DNA of 7,276 nt from Deltaproteobacteria bacterium (GTDB taxonomy: Bacteria; Desulfobacterota_E; Deferrimicrobia; Deferrimicrobiales; Deferrimicrobiaceae): positions 1-7,276 of the forward strand of contig JAMDBZ010000002.1 in NCBI GenBank assembly GCA_023488945.1, written 5' to 3'. This document shows positions 4,923-7,276 of this stretch, piece by piece. The notes beneath the pieces were generated by a model. It made no database searches, had not been told where the DNA came from, and was given only the letters and a program-made list of their open reading frames with translations. Both the position numbers and the translations under genes were made by a program. Every line of letters starts with the position of its first letter. The first letter of the stretch is position 1.

Positions 4923-5456
4923 CGGGTCTTCGACGCCGTCGCCGGCCACTGGCTCAAGGCGCACGAGGAGGGTTGCGCCCGGTACGCCGGGATCTTCCGG
5001 GTTCCCGTCGCCCGGAGATCGCCGCTCGTCATCGCGTCGGCGGGCGGCTATCCGAAGGACATCAACTTCATCCAGGCGCACAAGGCGCTCGACCACGCCT
5101 TCCAGGCCGTCCAGGAGGGGGGCACGCTGATCCTGCTGGCCGAGTGCCGCGACGGGTTCGGCAGCCCGCAATTCTTCCCCTGGTTCCGGTTCCAGGACCC
5201 AGCGGAGATGGAGAAGGAGCTGCGGACGAACTACCAGATCTACGGGCAAACCGCGCACGCCGCGTTCGTCAAGGCGAAGACGTGCCGAGTGATCCTCGTC
5301 TCGTCGCTGGCACCGGGGGATGTCGAAAAAATGGGGATGACGCCGACCCCGTCGCTCCCGGAAGCCGTCAGGATCGCGCGCAAGCACCTCGGCGAACTCC
5401 CCGTCCCGCTCGTCATCCCCGACGCGGGCTACGTGCTGCCCGACCCGGCGGGGTAA
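4923..5456 (+). pseudogene. C-terminal half of the interrupted larA-like gene
   Basis: In-frame continuation of the LarA-like gene after the TAG, 177 codons to a TAA, with no further stop or frameshift. It encodes the second LarA domain: residues 287-304 of the joined protein read SAGGYPKDINFIQAHKAL, in which Gln299 and Lys302 match LarA Gln295 and Lys298. Residue 298, before the Gln, is Ile where LarA has Tyr294. GGTLILLAECRDGFG (314-328) and FFPWF follow. An ATG at 5208 could give an 82-residue piece but has no proper spacing to a ribosome binding site and starts in mid-domain, so independent translation is unlikely. The preserved frame points to a very recent nonsense change (CAG, GAG or similar to TAG), to readthrough, or to a base-call error. 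Confidence 0.85.
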
Positions 5457-5633
5457 CGCGCAGGGCACCTCATGCTGCGTCGCCCTGGAGGGGGTTCTCG
5501 TGCCGGTTCCTGCTCGCGGGAATGCTCCACCCGGACCCCCCTCCTGCGTCCGCTCCACCACAAGCGCCTCGCTCTCATGGCGCGTCTTCGGACTGCGCTG
5601 CCCCGGAGGGAACTGCCCGCTGAAAGGAGTTGA
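5457..5633 (+). other. Spacer with hairpins between larA-like gene and cupin
   Basis: No gene is seen. Two stems are visible: CAGGGC (5461-5466) with GCCCTG (5482-5487), just after the larA-like stop, and GGAGGGGG (5487-5494) with CCCCCTCC (5537-5544). They share a base and are alternatives or neighbours. Neither is followed by a T-run, so a classical intrinsic terminator is not supported. The 3' end carries the ribosome binding site AAAGGAG (5623-5629) of the cupin gene. No convincing promoter hexamers are visible. The cupin may be read through from the transporter operon or have its own start signal. Confidence 0.4.
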
Positions 5634-5636
5634 GTG

Positions 5637-5984
5637 ATGGACCGGATCTGGAACCCCGGGGAGATCGCGCCCCGGACACTGTGCCCGGGCGTCACGGCGA
5701 AGATCGCGTCGGGGGAGAAGCTGATGTTCTCGCTCGTGACGCTCGAGCCGGGCGCGGTCGTCCCCGAGCACTCGCACCCGCACGAGCAGATGGGGATGCT
5801 CGTCTCGGGGACGATGGAGTTCACGATCGCGGGCGAACGGCGGCTGCTCGCCGGGAACGAAATCTACCTCGTCCCCGGCGGCGTCCCGCACGCGGCGAAG
5901 GCGGGCCCCCGCGGCGCGGTGGCCCTCGACGCCTTCTCCCCGCCCCGCGAGGAGTACCTGGTGCAGGCGCCCGGAAAAGCCTGA
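5637..5984 (+). CDS. Single-domain cupin, KdgF-like
   Basis: A 115-residue cupin, one small beta-barrel domain with a predicted mononuclear metal site, presumably cytoplasmic. Motif 1 is PGAVVPEHSHPHEQMGMLVSG, giving His45, His47 and Gln51. Motif 2 is PGGVPH, giving His85. The His-x-His...Gln...His pattern is that of KdgF-type cupins, which open unsaturated uronates from pectin or alginate, but many uncharacterised cupins share it, so no substrate is assigned. The ATG at 5637 is preferred because AAAGGAG (5623-5629) lies 7 bases upstream; the GTG at 5634 would be too close. It follows the LarA-like gene on the same strand after 180 bases, so a shared role in hydroxy-acid or sugar-acid metabolism is possible but unproven. 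Confidence 0.87.
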   Translation: MDRIWNPGEIAPRTLCPGVTAKIASGEKLMFSLVTLEPGAVVPEHSHPHEQMGMLVSGTMEFTIAGERRLLAGNEIYLVPGGVPHAAKAGPRGAVALDAFSPPREEYLVQAPGKA

Positions 5985-6082
5985 GCCCTGAGCCGCGCTG
6001 CCGCTGGAGGCACGAGCGATGACGCCGCCGCCCCCTTGCGGTCCGGCCGGCGTCGGGCCTGCCGCGCTCGATGCCTGGCCGC

Positions 6083-6119
6083 GGACGTGATGCCCGGGCG
6101 CTTCGCCTCCGGGGCGTCC
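6083..6119. other. GC-rich hairpin in the cupin-leuA gap
   Basis: GGACG (6083-6087) pairs with CGTCC (6115-6119). Inside, CCC (6093-6095) can pair with GGG (6111-6113) and GGCG (6097-6100) with CGCC (6104-6107). It lies about 100 bases after the cupin stop and has no T-run, so a terminator role for the cupin transcript is only possible. The surrounding 5985-6195 stretch is very G+C-rich, and its open frames have no start signals or recognisable protein content. Confidence 0.3.
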
Positions 6120-6137
6120 CCCGCGCATCCAGCCGCA

Positions 6138-6188
6138 GCGCCGTCCCTTCGCCGCACGCCCTGGTGGCGCGGCACGGAGGGACGGCGC
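6138..6188 (-). terminator. Long stem-loop after leuA, no U-tract
   Basis: A perfect 10-bp stem pairs GCGCCGTCCC (6138-6147) with GGGACGGCGC (6179-6188), extended inside by GCCGC/GCGGC (6151-6155/6169-6173) and GCC/GGC (6158-6160/6166-6168). It begins 8 bases past the leuA stop codon, separated by a run of eight G's on the minus strand. The position suggests a 3'-end structure for the leuA transcript, but the expected U-run is missing (TGCGGCT follows). It may therefore stabilise the 3' end or act with Rho rather than terminate by itself. Confidence 0.4.
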
Positions 6189-6195
6189 CCCCCCC

Positions 6196-7276
6196 TTACA
6201 GGTCCGCCGCCGGCGTGGCCCCCTTCCTCTTCCCTTTGCCCTTGGCCGCCCTCTCCATCTCCTCGGCGGCCATCCACCGGTTGATCGCGGCCAGGTAGGC
6301 CTTCACGGCCGCCTCGATGATGTCCGTCGAGCTGGCCGCCCCCGAGAAGATCGTCCCGTTGGTCCGGATCCGGACGGTGGCCTCTCCGACAGCGTCCTCG
6401 CCGGAGGTGATCGCATTCAGGCCGAAGTTGAGCAGCGTGAACCTGCGCCCCACGATCCGCTCGATGCACTTGTACGCCGCGTCGATCGGCCCGTTCCCGG
6501 TCGACGCCTCCTCGATCAACTCCTTGTCGCGCCAGACCTTGAGGGCGGCCATGGGGGTGGCCCTCGTGCCGGAGAGGATCTGGACGTGCTCCAGCCGATA
6601 CCGCTCGGGGACCTTGAACAGCACCTCCTGGATGAGCGCCTCGAGGTCCTCGATCATGACCTCCTTCTTCCTGTCGGCGAGCGCCAGGAACTTCTCGTAG
6701 ACCGCATCGATCTGCGCGTCGGTGAGCTTGTGCCCCATCGCGGCGAGGTTGTGCCGGATCGCCGCCCGTCCCGAGCGGGCCGTCAGCGTGAAGGTGTGCG
6801 CCGAGACGCCGACGTCCTCGGGCCGGATGATCTCGTAGGTCGAGCGGTCCTTGATGATCCCGTCCTGGTGGATTCCGGAGGAGTGCGCGAAGGCGTTGGC
6901 GCCGACGATCGCCTTGTTCCGCTGGACGGGCAGCCCCATGAGCGCCGACACCATCTTGCTCGTCTTGGCGATCTCCTTGACGTTGACATCGGTGGAGAGG
7001 CCCCCGAACATTTCCTTCCGCGTCCGGATCGCCATGACGACCTCCTCCAGCGCGGCGTTCCCGGCCCGCTCCCCGATCCCGTTGATCGTCACCTCCGCCT
7101 GGCGCGCACCGGCGAGGATCCCCGCCAGCGTGTTCGCCGTGGCGAGCCCGAGATCGTTGTGGCAGTGCATCGACAGGACGACCTTGTCGAGCGCCGGCAC
7201 CCGCTCCTTGAGCCGTCGGACCCGGTCGGCCATCTCCTGCGGAGTGGCGTACCCCACGGTGTCGGGGACGTTGATC
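6196..7276 (-). CDS. 2-isopropylmalate synthase, C-terminal part
   Basis: The 3' part (359 residues visible; full proteins have about 510) of the enzyme that condenses acetyl-CoA with 2-oxoisovalerate to 2-isopropylmalate, the first committed step of leucine synthesis in the cytoplasm. The gene is cut by the right window edge, not by a defect. The visible part starts INVPDTVGYATP and contains the metal-binding HCHNDLGLATANT signature, NGIGERAGNAALEEV and HSSGIHQDG. From about LEHVQILSG onward lies the C-terminal LeuA dimer domain, which in the family binds leucine for feedback inhibition. After the usual end (AYLAAINR) there is an extra tail of about 24 residues that is Lys/Gly/Ala-rich. Citramalate synthase or homocitrate synthase relatives are less likely given these motifs. 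A long stem-loop follows the stop codon. It converges on the cupin gene. Confidence 0.93.
   Translation of the reverse strand, partial: INVPDTVGYATPQEMADRVRRLKERVPALDKVVLSMHCHNDLGLATANTLAGILAGARQAEVTINGIGERAGNAALEEVVMAIRTRKEMFGGLSTDVNVKEIAKTSKMVSALMGLPVQRNKAIVGANAFAHSSGIHQDGIIKDRSTYEIIRPEDVGVSAHTFTLTARSGRAAIRHNLAAMGHKLTDAQIDAVYEKFLALADRKKEVMIEDLEALIQEVLFKVPERYRLEHVQILSGTRATPMAALKVWRDKELIEEASTGNGPIDAAYKCIERIVGRRFTLLNFGLNAITSGEDAVGEATVRIRTNGTIFSGAASSTDIIEAAVKAYLAAINRWMAAEEMERAAKGKGKRKGATPAADL

Noticed and set aside
4945..4952. GCCACTGG resembling a B12-box of a cobalamin riboswitch
   Set aside because: It lies inside the coding frame of the LarA-like gene, without the rest of the riboswitch; coincidence.
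5208..5456. Independent 82-residue protein
   Set aside because: It starts in the middle of the LarA C-terminal domain in the same frame as the upstream half and has no properly spaced ribosome binding site.
4059..6128. 689-codon minus-strand open frame
   Set aside because: Antisense to the ATPase, LarA-like and cupin genes. Its Arg/Pro/Gly-rich composition is typical of a high-G+C shadow frame, with no recognisable domain.
6036..6298. Small plus-strand open frames in the cupin-leuA gap
   Set aside because: They run into leuA in antisense, lack ribosome binding sites and have low-complexity composition.

Overview
The window is a high-G+C bacterial chromosome segment (well over 60% G+C by eye) with many GTG starts and 4-nt GTGA gene overlaps. 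The DUF2155-type lipoprotein, the PDGLE-type transporter subunit and the LarA-like enzyme together suggest a deltaproteobacterium (Desulfobacterota) or close relative. This is an inference from gene content; no rRNA is present to confirm it.

Layout. Positions 1-335 carry no gene but hold a short sequence matching the 3' end of a serine tRNA, followed by nested inverted repeats and an imperfect tandem repeat. A DUF2155-like lipoprotein (336-863, +) ends at a strong intrinsic terminator. Facing it is an inositol monophosphatase family gene (926-1714, -). Divergent from that gene is a compact plus-strand operon (1757-5456): a drastically shortened CbiM/LarM-like S-component, a PDGLE-domain small membrane subunit, a CbiQ-type permease, a CbiO-type ATPase with a histidine-rich tail, and a LarA-family (nickel-pincer racemase/epimerase) gene split by one in-frame TAG. 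A KdgF-like single-domain cupin follows (5637-5984, +). The window closes with the 3' part of leuA (2-isopropylmalate synthase, -), which runs off the right edge.

How the genes work together. The transporter plus LarA arrangement parallels the LarMNQO nickel transporter linked to the lactate racemase locus of lactobacilli, so the ECF system here most likely served to import nickel (or cobalt) for the LarA-like enzyme. The operon looks damaged at both ends. The metal-binding subunit has lost its central membrane region and its N-terminal histidine, and the enzyme gene carries an amber codon, while the three genes between them look intact. This is either recent decay of a nickel-racemase module or a pair of sequence/assembly errors. 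It is the most notable feature of the window. The LarA cofactor genes (larB, larC, larE) are not in the window.
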